Shown here piece after piece: positions 25,701-33,728 of a stretch of 64,000 bases of DNA (the first letter of the stretch is position 1; every line of letters starts with the position of its first letter). Made by a program: the position numbers and the translations under genes. The notes beneath the pieces were generated by a model. It did no database searches. It was not told the origin of the DNA and saw only the letters and a list, made by a program, of their open reading frames with translations. This DNA comes from JAGWBG01 sp034421095 (GTDB taxonomy: Bacteria; Chloroflexota; Dehalococcoidia; Lucifugimonadales; JAGWBF01): assembly GCA_034421095.1 (NCBI GenBank), contig DAOUKR010000007.1, positions 160,201 through 224,200 on the forward strand, read 5' to 3'.

Positions 25701-27303
25701 CTGGGAAAGGAGCGTACCCGGGAGACGCCAATATGGATATGCTCAGTTTACCCTACTAAGTGGAATAGCCGCGACGAGACGTTCACAGGAGGCAAATAAG
25801 CGTCTCGAAGAGTTGCGCCGGAAATTTGGTCGGCCTGAGCCGGACGCTCCGAGACCTATGAAGGCAGAAATGGTCCCATCACCGATTCCGGAGCGGACTG
25901 CCGAGAAGATGAGTGACGACCAATGGCTTTCGGCAATTCGCCAATACGATGGCGAGGGGACTGGGATTGGACAGGATGGCCGTTTTATAGGAGGTGCCCA
26001 TCAACTGTCCCAGGTTCTGGAGAACCAGGTGAAGCAGGAACCGGAGAGGTTCGCTGAGTTGGCAATGGAGTTCCCAGATGATACCAATCTTTCGTATTTC
26101 GAAGCGGTCCTGCGTGGAATCAGCGATGCAAACTTAGACCTTGAATCCGTTGTAAGAGTATGTGAGCGGTGTCACCGAATTGAAGGCCGGCCACTAGGCC
26201 GGGAGATTTGCGAGCCAATCGCCAGTTTAGCCAAGGCCAACGTTCCCCCTGAAGCACTTGACCTCGTAGCGTGGTACGCAACTGAGGATCCCGACCCTCA
26301 GCAGGAATTGTGGCGCACTCAGGCAACACCTCAGATTACGTCCGAAGTGGAACACTACTATCGTGGTGACGTTCTGACCAATGGTATCAACACGTCTCGT
26401 GGCAGGGCAGCACAGGCCTTGGCAAGACTCATAGAGAGCGACAAACAAAGAGTTGCTTACTTTCAAGCTGCTCTGGAGAAGATGGTTCAAGACCCTTCAA
26501 TTGCCGTCAGGTCATGCGTAGCCCAAGCACTGATTGCCGTTTTGCGCTTTGACCGAGACCTGGCTGTAGAACTCTTCTGGAAGCTGTGCAACACAGAAGA
26601 TGCGTTGCTCCGCACAATTTACGTAGAGCGGTTCCTCTATTTTGCTCTGCAAACTCACTTTGGGGCGTTATCCCCGATTTTGAAACGCATGGTCAATTCC
26701 GGAATCCCCGAAGTGGCCTCTACTGGGGCGCGGCAGGCTTGTTTGGCTGCTCTAGACTTGCCAGAGGCATCTACCTTAGCAGGCCTTTGCTTGAGTGGGT
26801 CAGAATCGCAGAGAGTCGGTGCTGCTCAGGTGATGGCAGCGAACATCAAGGTAGCTACGTGTCGTTCGTTTTGCGAGGATGCACTAGTTAGCTTGTTTAA
26901 CGATCCCAGTGAACAGGTCCGCACTGAGGCTGCGAATTGTTTTCGCAGATTTGAAGGGAATGACCTCGCGGGGTATGAACACCTGATTGGACAATTTGTC
27001 ATCAGCGACGCGTTTCCGAAAAACTGCTTTCCGTTGTTTATAGCGCTAGAGCGCACTACATCCGCGCTTCCTGATGTCACCTTGTCGGCTTGCGAAAGGT
27101 TTATCGACGTTGCTGGGCTGGCCGCTGGAGATATCAGTACACGCGAGGCAGGGGACGCGGATATCGTCATAAGGTTGACTCTACGCACTTACCAACAGAG
27201 TCCTGATGACACGATTCGGGCCAGGAGTCTCGACTTGATCGACAAGCTCATGGAGTTCGGTGCCTATGGAATCCACGACGCGCTTGAGGAAGTCGATCGG
27301 TAA
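22780..27303 (+). CDS. Nuclease-STAND ATPase with long helical-repeat C-terminus (Avs-like defence protein)
   Basis: A 1507-residue protein. Residues about 1-170 resemble the Cap4/DUF4297-type endonuclease: GVEFWITKQGIREYHQVKRQ has the E-x(n)-QxK core with E48, Q61 and K63. The middle is a STAND-like P-loop ATPase, with Walker A LLTGEAGIGKSAVML (about 276-290), Walker B CVLVIDQVDAL (about 344-354) and a winged-helix-like part near 440-560. From about 560 to the end it is all helical, with HEAT-like pairs that probably sense a phage ligand. This order matches Avs-type sensors that oligomerise and cut DNA. AAGGAG lies 10 nt before the ATG. It follows the XRE gene and is probably cotranscribed. 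The family assignment is by motif, so another NTPase-nuclease class is possible. Confidence 0.75.
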   Translation: MPLPGGAADKFGNRYEGRWTVACLLDVMDERADSLRLEPPGLEGQGVEFWITKQGIREYHQVKRQHSNGHWTLHTLAAEGVLTNFITRLQNTSVHCVFVSGNSAGQLDELSDRARRAASWEEYYEAFLDGDQWKKNFSRVQHSAPGLQEQEVYERLKRLHTRTIDESSLLTTIESRVATLVNGDPATAVDVLAELALERVHQELTAHDIWNHLETRGFSRRHWDKDPHVLSVVREANQRYLSLLRDQAIGHTVLPRHEVQTILGRLKESGGRVGILLTGEAGIGKSAVMLQVVEDLLGAGTPVVAFRSDRLEPTQLPDNVGEQIGLPGSPANVLAAVSQGQHCVLVIDQVDALSLASGRNTDLFDCIYEILRQAQAHPNVRILLACRKFDLDNDHRLRGLTDSGGIAEAVVVGRLPDETVLEVVSRFGLNADSLSIKQRDLLSVPLHLKLLSELAADVEIRRLNFETAQDLYERFWVYKQQVIRERVGQSVQWTKVVYGLCDYMHEHQILNAPEVVVEEWSGDTNAMSSENVLICQDKRYSFFHEGFFDYAFARRFAGSSQSLLNLLVSGEQRLFRRAQVRQILLYLRDTEFDRYIANLKEVLTSPDVRFHIKQVVLALLADLSEPVKREWDVVSCLAGKDFGDSVTRQTWMTVRRPAWFRLVDSLGLVQQWLDDPDEAFVDQTVLLLRTIQRELPDRVAELVEPYVGKSERWNARLCHLAVWGDWSQGRRFLELMLRLIDEGVLDNARGPIVVNSDFWSLLYRLQFRHQSWGCEVVGHYFTRRRRLSLNAGQPNPFDYNEGAIPNSQLAEDTLCKLASSAPESFVREVIPFIQAVVEDCAWKERGELLLDPIWSNRIFQSGYTTDHALLMAMEVALSKLAAEHPEVYQAVIEPIRDSPYETIQYLIIRSLAANGAGFANEAVDHLCAKPDRLKIGYLSDPHWATRQLIEAISPYCSDERLKQLEMLLLGYYPDWERSVPGRRQYGYAQFTLLSGIAATRRSQEANKRLEELRRKFGRPEPDAPRPMKAEMVPSPIPERTAEKMSDDQWLSAIRQYDGEGTGIGQDGRFIGGAHQLSQVLENQVKQEPERFAELAMEFPDDTNLSYFEAVLRGISDANLDLESVVRVCERCHRIEGRPLGREICEPIASLAKANVPPEALDLVAWYATEDPDPQQELWRTQATPQITSEVEHYYRGDVLTNGINTSRGRAAQALARLIESDKQRVAYFQAALEKMVQDPSIAVRSCVAQALIAVLRFDRDLAVELFWKLCNTEDALLRTIYVERFLYFALQTHFGALSPILKRMVNSGIPEVASTGARQACLAALDLPEASTLAGLCLSGSESQRVGAAQVMAANIKVATCRSFCEDALVSLFNDPSEQVRTEAANCFRRFEGNDLAGYEHLIGQFVISDAFPKNCFPLFIALERTTSALPDVTLSACERFIDVAGLAAGDISTREAGDADIVIRLTLRTYQQSPDDTIRARSLDLIDKLMEFGAYGIHDALEEVDR

Positions 27304-27639
27304 GGACTGAGCACTCCTAGGCCATTCGGAACAAGTCTCCACACCAACTCTGTGTCCCCCCATATTAGCGATCCGAACCCGCGCTAGCCTGGAACTGGGT
27401 GAACAGACCGATCGACTCCGTTCCCTGCTCTTTATCCAAGCTGAACGTCCGCTTGAACTCTATGAGGCTCGCGGGCTGGGGGTTGCAGCGCTTTGGCACC
27501 TCTGCCGTCAACTCCGCCTAAGGGGGGACCACCCATTAAACTCTTCGGCCTCGTCGCAGTGGGCCCTGGCCCATACCACAAAACTGCTTTCTATACAAGG
27601 GCTTGCAAGGCATTACATGCGAGCAATTTCCCGTTCACA

Positions 27640-29751
27640 ATGAGAAGTTGGACCATTGTGCAACGGAGCAGCCGATTGACCATTGCAGAGCCAGAGACGA
27701 GAACACCAAGCAAGAGGGCGCCGCTTGACCCCGACCTTGAGGACGCCATTCGCGAATACCTGCGGATCTACGTTCTGTGGCGGGGCATCCAGCGGGCGAC
27801 GGAGACCTTCGGCGTCTCTCGCCATACCCTCTGGAGGTTCCTCAGACGGGGCCACGCAGGACGCGCCCTGCCCCGCGCCGTCATGGGCAAGGTGGGCGAC
27901 AGCGTGGAGGTCCTGGATGCGGCAACGTGGGCCATCACCGCCGTCGAGCGTGTCCTCGCCAACAAGCCGGCGCGGAAGCTCGTCCCGTCACCCCGTCCTC
28001 TACGCCAAGCGCTGGAGGACACGCTGCTCCTGCTGTGCGCCACGCCCCTGGCTACAGTGAACGAGCTGTCCCGCTTCAGCAGGGTCCCCGCCTCCACCCT
28101 GCGTGACAGGCTGAAGAAGCTGGCGAGGATGGGTTTGGCCGACTCGGTGTCCCACAGCCTGACCGTCCTGGGGCCTCACCCCCATCTACGCTACTTCCCC
28201 ACGGAGAAGGGCATAGACACCGGGGCAATGGTCGAACATGGAACGGAGACCTTCCTGCGGGAGTACCCGGTGTCCAGGCAGTGGTTCCGGCTCCTGGCCG
28301 ACCGGCTGGACGCCGTGGCGATGCTCTACAAGGCCGCCGCCATGGTCGCCGACGCCGACTCCCAGGGAAAGACGGTGAGGGTGGACCACTACCGCCAGGG
28401 CCCCTACGACATGCTGATCACCCTGTCCGCGGGCCGCTCCGTGGGCCTGCTGCGCCAGGGGTCGACGCTGCCGTCGGCCAACCTGCGCTACCGGCTGAGG
28501 ACCCTGGAGACCCTGTCTTACGACGAACGCCCCATGGCGACGCTGGTGCTGGCCAACTCCGACCAGGCCAACCGCCGAGCAGTCCGCACCCTGGGAGACA
28601 CCACACATCACCGCAGGACCTTCGTGGCCACCGAGGGGGAGCTGCTGGCCGGAGACCACAGAGGCGTAGTCTGGCAGCAGTGCGGGGATGGCACGGAGAT
28701 GGACATCCCGGTGAAGGTGGACTCCAGCCTGTCCCTGAACGCCATCATGGCCTGGACCGACCGGCTGGCGGAGCGCCGGGACGAGCTGCACCAAAGGCGC
28801 AACCCGGGCACGGAAAGAGAGTTGACACCCGACCCGGACACTCTCTACCCCACCCGCCTGCGTGCCGCCATGCCCGATCCGTCCGAGATGCTCAGTTCCT
28901 CCCTCGCCGTCCGGCTCACCGGATCTGAGAAGGACACCCTGGACCTGCTTGCCGCATGGCCCCTGTGCACCACCGACCAGCTGGCGGGGCTGATGGGAGG
29001 CGTCACCCGCCGCCGTGTCAACCAGGTGCTAAGCTCCCTGGCCGGCCACTCCCTGATGCGGACCGACGGGCAGCGCCACGTTCTCACCGACGAGGGGCTG
29101 AGATGCCTGGCCCGGCGTGACCGGGCCGCCATCGGGCCAGTGTTGGGCCGCTGGAGCGCCAGGAAGCGACGTCGCCGCAACGCCAGAGCCATTGTCTACG
29201 CCGGCACCGCCCTGCGAGCCATCGCCTCCCAGATGGAGCACCACGACGCCATCACTGGCTTCGCCGCCATGCTGAGGGCCGAGGCTGCCCGTTCCAACAA
29301 CCACGACTACGAGGTGTTCGACCTGATGCCCACGTCCCGCTCCTCCGTGGGCTATCGCTGGGACTGGACCAACTACGTGGTGCACCCGGACGCCTCGTTC
29401 CAGCTGGCGTACCGGGGCGGGTTCCGCTTCTACCTGCTGGAGTTCGAGCGACGGGCCACCACCCCCAGGCGGGTGCGCACCCGCCTGGGGAACTACCGCC
29501 GGTACTTCCAAAGCGGCTGGCCCAACCGGGACCACGGAGGGCTGCCTCCCCTGGTGCTGTTCGTGCTGCCGAACGCCGACGCCGAGGAGAGCTTCCTGCG
29601 GGCTGCCGGGGGCTCAAACCGCCCCATCCTGTTCACGTCCAACCTCCGGACCCTTGACGAGCGTGGGGTATTGGGTGACTCATGGCAACTTCCACCGCCT
29701 CACCCTGCCGGACGGAGGCCCCTGGTGCCACTGGCCTCAGTTGCAAAATGA
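27640..29751 (+). CDS. Replication-relaxation family mobile-element protein
   Basis: About 703 residues from the ATG at 27640. An upstream frame to 27493 is open but reads as unlikely protein. An HTH-like part (about 30-70, ATETFGVSRHTLWRFLRRG) comes first. Two winged-helix modules follow: TVNELSRFSRVPASTLRDRL and, later, TTDQLAGLMGGVTRRRVNQVL. The C-terminal domain contains VVHPDASFQLAYRGGFRFYLLEFERR and RTRLGNYRRYFQSG, the core of the replication-relaxation family found on integrative elements. It probably binds element DNA during replication or transfer. GC content is higher than in the preceding STAND gene, marking a cassette boundary near 27.3-27.6 kb. No good ribosome-binding site is seen, so the start is uncertain. 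Confidence 0.65.
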   Translation: MRSWTIVQRSSRLTIAEPETRTPSKRAPLDPDLEDAIREYLRIYVLWRGIQRATETFGVSRHTLWRFLRRGHAGRALPRAVMGKVGDSVEVLDAATWAITAVERVLANKPARKLVPSPRPLRQALEDTLLLLCATPLATVNELSRFSRVPASTLRDRLKKLARMGLADSVSHSLTVLGPHPHLRYFPTEKGIDTGAMVEHGTETFLREYPVSRQWFRLLADRLDAVAMLYKAAAMVADADSQGKTVRVDHYRQGPYDMLITLSAGRSVGLLRQGSTLPSANLRYRLRTLETLSYDERPMATLVLANSDQANRRAVRTLGDTTHHRRTFVATEGELLAGDHRGVVWQQCGDGTEMDIPVKVDSSLSLNAIMAWTDRLAERRDELHQRRNPGTERELTPDPDTLYPTRLRAAMPDPSEMLSSSLAVRLTGSEKDTLDLLAAWPLCTTDQLAGLMGGVTRRRVNQVLSSLAGHSLMRTDGQRHVLTDEGLRCLARRDRAAIGPVLGRWSARKRRRRNARAIVYAGTALRAIASQMEHHDAITGFAAMLRAEAARSNNHDYEVFDLMPTSRSSVGYRWDWTNYVVHPDASFQLAYRGGFRFYLLEFERRATTPRRVRTRLGNYRRYFQSGWPNRDHGGLPPLVLFVLPNADAEESFLRAAGGSNRPILFTSNLRTLDERGVLGDSWQLPPPHPAGRRPLVPLASVAK

Positions 29752-29895
29752 CGATTCTCCGTTCCCGCCACTTCCTGTAGGGGCTACCCAATCACACTCG
29801 AATTTCCGCTTACCAACGCTGTCAGCCCCAAAAAGCCGAAATCGGTGGCAACTTGTTGCAGAGACCGCGACCCGACGGACGGGCGATCGGCCTGA

Positions 29896-29976
29896 GACCT
29901 GGGCCCCGGACTCGCCGTCCCCAGGTCCGTGAAGTGTATTGATACGTCAGGGTTGACGCATGTTGACGTGATGACG
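29896..29976 (+). promoter_or_regulatory. Hairpin and clustered TGACG half-sites upstream of the HTH gene
   Basis: GACCTGGG (29896-29903) pairs with CCCAGGTC (29920-29927), an 8-bp stem. Downstream, TGACG occurs at 29954, 29964 and 29972, and inverted (CGTCA) at 29945, with 10- and 8-bp steps. The cluster ends 16 nt before the ATG of the HTH-membrane protein, so it may be the operator for that gene or the neighbouring RHH protein. Confidence 0.35.
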
Positions 29977-29992
29977 AGTAAGGAGGAAGAGT

Positions 29993-30397
29993 ATGAGACA
30001 ACTTACGAAGGCCGAGGCCTGCCGGGAGCTGGCAGTGTCCCTGTCTACACTGGACCGTCGGATCGCCTCCGGGGAGATTCAGGTCAGACGGGAGCAGCAC
30101 GGAAGGCGGCACCGGATATACGTGATGCTGGACGACGACCCGCTGAAGAACGGCGTAAACGCCAAATCGCAGGGTACATTGCTGGACGTGGCCCGGGAGC
30201 GGATTCGGGGGTTGGAGGAGCAGGTGGAGCTCCTTGAGGGTCAGCTCACCCTGGAGCAGGAAAGGAACGTCGAGTTGGAGGCGACCCGTCGCCAGGAGCG
30301 CGCCGGGCGCGACAGGATGAGGCGAGTGGCCTTCATCCTTGGCATAGTCACCGCCGGACTGTTCGGGCTGCTGGTGGCCAGCGTTCTGGTTGCATAG
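29993..30397 (+). CDS. Excisionase-like HTH protein with coiled coil and C-terminal membrane anchor
   Basis: A 134-residue protein. Residues 1-50 form a MerR/excisionase-type winged HTH (KAEACRELAVSLSTLDRRIASGEIQVRR). Residues about 65-105 form a coiled coil (RERIRGLEEQVELLEGQLTL). The last 20 residues are a membrane helix (FILGIVTAGLFGLLVASVLVA). A DNA-binding domain tethered to the membrane is unusual for a small element protein. It could hold the element DNA at the membrane or sense an envelope signal. AAGGAGGAAGA stands directly before the ATG. It belongs to the cassette with the RHH and recombinase genes. Confidence 0.72.
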   Translation: MRQLTKAEACRELAVSLSTLDRRIASGEIQVRREQHGRRHRIYVMLDDDPLKNGVNAKSQGTLLDVARERIRGLEEQVELLEGQLTLEQERNVELEATRRQERAGRDRMRRVAFILGIVTAGLFGLLVASVLVA

Positions 30398-30542
30398 AGT
30401 CCACTGCCGTAGGAGCTTGCCTCCCGGCCCCTTCACCATGTTCATCAGCATCCCTGACGACCCAGCCCCAAATTGCTCGCTCCGATGTGACGGCGATGCT
30501 GCAGGTTCAGGAATTCCCGGACCGATTCTTGCCGTCGCATCC

Positions 30543-30572
30543 TTGACGGCAGGGCTGAGGATGAGAGACAAT
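30543..30572 (+). promoter_or_regulatory. Putative promoter for RHH-recombinase genes
   Basis: TTGACG (30543-30548) and GACAAT (30567-30572) are 18 bp apart, about 40 nt before the RHH start at 30612. A 10-bp palindrome TGCTATAGCA lies between the -10 box and the gene and could be an operator. The boxes are picked by eye. Confidence 0.35.
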
Positions 30573-30611
30573 AGTAAGACACAGTGCTATAGCAGATGGT
30601 GAAAGAGGGAT

Positions 30612-30842
30612 ATGTCCCCAAAGCTATCGAGGAACACCGAGACCATCACCTTCTCCCTGCCTCCGGAGATGGCCCAACATCTGCGTGAGGTGGTGAAGGA
30701 AGAGGAGCGGACCGTGAGCGAGCTCTTGCGGGAGGCCATCCGCCTGTACATGGAGGAGAGGGAATGGCGCAGACGGGAGCGGATGGAACGGCTGCGCTCC
30801 CGCACGACTACCGACCAGGACGAGACAGGGAGGAGAGACTGA
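30612..30842 (+). CDS. Ribbon-helix-helix (CopG-type) DNA-binding protein
   Basis: A 76-residue RHH protein. The ribbon is TETITFSLPPEMAQHL, and helices are VVKEEERTVSELLREAIRLY. A charged Arg/Glu-rich tail follows. Such proteins bind operators as dimers and repress their own operon. AGAGGGAT precedes the ATG. Its TGA overlaps the ATG of the recombinase (TGATG), so the two are translationally coupled and this protein may control recombinase levels. Confidence 0.83.
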   Translation: MSPKLSRNTETITFSLPPEMAQHLREVVKEEERTVSELLREAIRLYMEEREWRRRERMERLRSRTTTDQDETGRRD

Positions 30843-32470
30843 TGAATGACCGACTCGATTCAATACCGGCTGCCCTCTACGCCAGGGTTTCCAGCGACCG
30901 GCAGGACGTTGACCTGTCTGTGGCCGCACAGCTGCGGGCGCTCAGGGACTACGCGGAGAAGAACGGATACCACGTGGCCCGCGAATACATCGACGAGGCC
31001 GAGAGCGGAAGGATAGCCGACCGGCCGCAGTTCAAGAGGATGATCGACGAGGCCGCCAAGCCCCAGGCTCCCTTCAAGGAGATATTGGTCTGGAAGTTCA
31101 GCCGTTTCACTCGGAAGCGGGAGCACGCCGTGGCCTTCAAGTCGATGCTCCGGCGCAAGGGCATCCGCGTGGTGTCCATCACCGAGCAGGCCGACGACTC
31201 CGCCACCGGCAGACTGCTTGAGGGCATCATCGAAAGCGTGGACGAATTCTACAGCGAGAATTTGGCTCAGGAGGTCGTCCGAGGGATGAGAGAGGCGGCT
31301 TCCAGAGGCTTCTGGGTTGCCAGCAGGGTGCCCTATGGCTACCGCAAGCTCATGGTGCAGGACGGGGCCAAGAAGCGCCCCACCCTGGAACCCGACCCGG
31401 ACACGTCTCCCGTGGTGGAGCGCATCTTCGGGATGGCCGAGTCCGGCAGGGGAATCCTGGACATCGCCCGCACCCTCAATGACGAAGGCATCGCCAATCC
31501 TACGGGCAGGCAATGGACGAAGAACGGCGTCCACATCATCCTCCGAAATGAAGTGTACACGGGAACCCTCGTGTGGGGCACAGACTCCAAGGACGGGGCC
31601 GAGCCGGTGCGGGTGGATGAGGCATTCCCCGCCATCGTCTCCAGGTCCCGGTTTCGGCGAGTGAACCGGAAACTGCGCTCCCGCGCCCCCAGGAAGGCGC
31701 ATCCCCGGAGAGTCGGCAGCACCTACCTACTCAGCGGCCTTGTCAAGTGCAAGAGTTGCCGCAGGGCGCTCTCCGGCCAGGACGCGAAGAGCGGGAAGTT
31801 CGCCTACTACGTCTGCCAGTCCCTCCTCAAGCGGGGTAGTGGCACCTGCAGGACCCCCAGGCTCAACGCCCGACGCTTCGAGGAGAAGGTGGTTGGCAAG
31901 ATTCGAGAGAACGTGCTCACCGAGTCCAACATCCGGGCGCTGGTGAAGCTGGTGGACGAGGAGATAGATGGGGTGGCCAAGGAGCAGAGACAGAAGCTGG
32001 AAACCATCGAGGCGGAGTTGGTGGATGTGAAGCGCAGGATGGGACGGCTCTACGACCTGGCCGAGACCACCGACCTGGACATCGAGGACTTCAAGCCCCG
32101 CATCAGGGACCACAGGGAGCGGCAGGAGAAGCTGGAGGCGTCAGCAGAAGAGGCGAGGGCCATCCTCTCGCAGCGCAGGGAGGTCCTGGACGACGTGGAG
32201 ACCATCACGGCCTACGCCCTGGACCTGAGCGATTTCCTCAACGAGAGCGAGCTGACGGAGCGGCGGGCCTTCATCGAGAGCTTCGTGAAGGAGATCGTAG
32301 TCATGCCCGACAACGCCGTGGTGCGCTACACGATTCCGATGCCCGACGACAGTCCCATACCGGGGAAAGACGCCGAGGAGATGGTCCTGAACGGCTCGGT
32401 TCTGTCTACCGTCAAGTTTGGTGGGGCTTGGAGGACCGCGTCCATAAAGGACCCAACTGGATGCAGGTGA
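30842..32470 (+). CDS. Large serine recombinase (integrase/resolvase)
   Basis: A 542-residue large serine recombinase. The N-terminal resolvase domain has the nucleophile in ALYARVSSDRQ (Ser about 17) and the conserved LVWKFSRFTRKREHA and IESVDEFYSENLAQEV. A recombinase domain follows (VPYGYRKLMVQ, ILDIARTLNDEGI), then a zinc ribbon (LVKCKSCRRALSG, YYVCQ, GTCRTPRLNARRFEE) and a long coiled coil (about 375-450). Family members integrate and excise DNA at att sites without homology. The gene's last 70 nt contain one copy of the 18-bp inverted repeat, and the final residues look less conserved than the body, as if the 3' end was altered by integration. It is coupled to the RHH gene. Confidence 0.93.
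   Translation: MNDRLDSIPAALYARVSSDRQDVDLSVAAQLRALRDYAEKNGYHVAREYIDEAESGRIADRPQFKRMIDEAAKPQAPFKEILVWKFSRFTRKREHAVAFKSMLRRKGIRVVSITEQADDSATGRLLEGIIESVDEFYSENLAQEVVRGMREAASRGFWVASRVPYGYRKLMVQDGAKKRPTLEPDPDTSPVVERIFGMAESGRGILDIARTLNDEGIANPTGRQWTKNGVHIILRNEVYTGTLVWGTDSKDGAEPVRVDEAFPAIVSRSRFRRVNRKLRSRAPRKAHPRRVGSTYLLSGLVKCKSCRRALSGQDAKSGKFAYYVCQSLLKRGSGTCRTPRLNARRFEEKVVGKIRENVLTESNIRALVKLVDEEIDGVAKEQRQKLETIEAELVDVKRRMGRLYDLAETTDLDIEDFKPRIRDHRERQEKLEASAEEARAILSQRREVLDDVETITAYALDLSDFLNESELTERRAFIESFVKEIVVMPDNAVVRYTIPMPDDSPIPGKDAEEMVLNGSVLSTVKFGGAWRTASIKDPTGCR
32398..32415 (+). repeat. Right copy of the 18-bp perfect inverted repeat
   Basis: GGTTCTGTCTACCGTCAA lies inside the recombinase gene 55 nt before its stop codon. 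It is the exact reverse complement of 10865-10882. See the left copy for context. Confidence 0.7.
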
Positions 32471-33005
32471 AGACCCCGTACTTTAACTGCGATATCCTCT
32501 TGCAGGCTTTCAAGGCTTAACGAATAGGCAAGTGAGCCTTCCGGAAGGCTGTCTGGTCTGAAGATGGTTCCACCTGGATTAGCGTAGATTCAGGCATAGA
32601 CATTTCGTTCGCCTGTCAAGAGAATTCCTTCCGTTCGCTTAGCATGCGTAGCTATGAGTTAGGGTGTTTCTGTCTAGAATTTCTACGTATATGATCCAAC
32701 CTCGCTTCCGAGCTAGATGGACTGCCAACGTCCGAGCCCGGCTAGTCTCAGGGGCGAGGTTGTGGTACGGAGGGCGGTGTCAGGAGTCGACGAGTGTCCT
32801 CGCTCATTCGGGCCTCATATTGATGCTCCTGAGTCCCAAGTCCACCAGATTAGAGTTCCTCCGTTCCTTGCAGGCCATTTCAGGGGCAGTCGGCGGATGT
32901 GCGCGTGGGTTAAACTAATTCTCTTTAGGACAAGTCACGCCATGATCGTGTTGCTAGCTCTGAGTTCACCAGAGGCAAGAATGTTTGACTTCGTCAGGGG
33001 TCAGA
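32471..33005. other. Non-coding interval after the recombinase
   Basis: I see no supported gene in these 535 bases. Short frames have no start sites or recognisable motifs. The stretch separates the mobile cassette from the leftward thymidylate-kinase/ppx operon, which ends at 33006. It could hold the element's right junction if that is not the inverted repeat. Confidence 0.5.
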
Positions 33006-33698
33006 TCAGCTCGTTCGCTCTATGGTGTCTCTTATGCCCAGTTGCAGCGTCTCGAAGACCTCGCGCACGCCTAGACGTGCGTCCACCTTCTGAAAGTCGT
33101 ACTGGTCGGCCAAGTTGCTGAACTCCCTCAACAATGCGTCTTGATATTCGACGAAGCTGGCATGCCTATCTGTCTCTCGCAGGAAGTCCTCTCCCGACTC
33201 CCAGTGGTCCAGTTCCCGGTATGCGAGCACCCGAGGAAGGAGGTCGTCCACGTCTATGTCTAGGTAGAACACTTGGTGGGGGATAATGGCGAACTCCAGC
33301 ATGTCGTCAAGCCAGCGAGCCGGGACGCCTCGAACCCGCGCCCGCGCCATGATGGAGTAGATGTAGCGGTCGGCCAGCACCACCATGCCCGCCTGCATGG
33401 CGGGTACAATGCTCTTCTCCATGCGGTCCCAAAAGTCCGTGGCGTAGAACAGGTTCAGAGTAAAGTGATCCAGGGTGTGGCCTCGCATGGCCCGGTCAAT
33501 ACCTTCGCCCGTTAGTTCGGAACGGCGAAAGCCGGTGTCCATTACTGCGTAGCCCTCCGTCTCCAGCCACTCCTTGAGGAGGGCTATCTGGGTGGAGCGG
33601 CCAACGCCGTCCGTCCCCTCGATGACGATGAGATGTCCAGGCATCTCTATGTTCCCCAGGTCCAAGGGGGTGTGACCGTAGAATCTGGGCATATTCAT
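33006..33698 (-). CDS. Thymidylate-kinase-like P-loop protein with Arg in the Walker A motif
   Basis: A 230-residue thymidylate-kinase-fold protein. The P-loop reads EGTDGVGRSTQ, so the catalytic Lys of GxxGxGK(S/T) is Arg. The DRY motif is kept (VVLADRYIYSIMARA). A LID-like region follows. dTMP kinases phosphorylate dTMP; a Lys-to-Arg change in the P-loop usually lowers activity, so this copy may be altered in function or regulatory. AAGGAGGCG precedes the ATG, 30 nt after the next gene. It is the last gene in a leftward operon DUF402-ppx-TMK-TMK. Confidence 0.78.
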   Translation of the reverse strand: MNMPRFYGHTPLDLGNIEMPGHLIVIEGTDGVGRSTQIALLKEWLETEGYAVMDTGFRRSELTGEGIDRAMRGHTLDHFTLNLFYATDFWDRMEKSIVPAMQAGMVVLADRYIYSIMARARVRGVPARWLDDMLEFAIIPHQVFYLDIDVDDLLPRVLAYRELDHWESGEDFLRETDRHASFVEYQDALLREFSNLADQYDFQKVDARLGVREVFETLQLGIRDTIERTS

Positions 33699-33728
33699 AG
33701 ATTCGCCTCCTTGTTGCTTGCTGAGGGG

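Noticed and set aside
27365..27490. Minus-strand fragment reading ASLIEFKRTFSLDKEQGTES as a gene end
   Set aside because: It is protein-like but short, without a start or recognisable family, and lies at the boundary between island and cassette.
27493..27639. Longer start for the replication-relaxation protein
   Set aside because: The extra 49 residues are low-complexity and unlike the family. No ribosome-binding site is seen at 27493.
10850..32430. Target-site duplication next to the 18-bp inverted repeats
   Set aside because: Flanking bases on the two sides do not match, so a simple transposon reading is not supported by a duplication.
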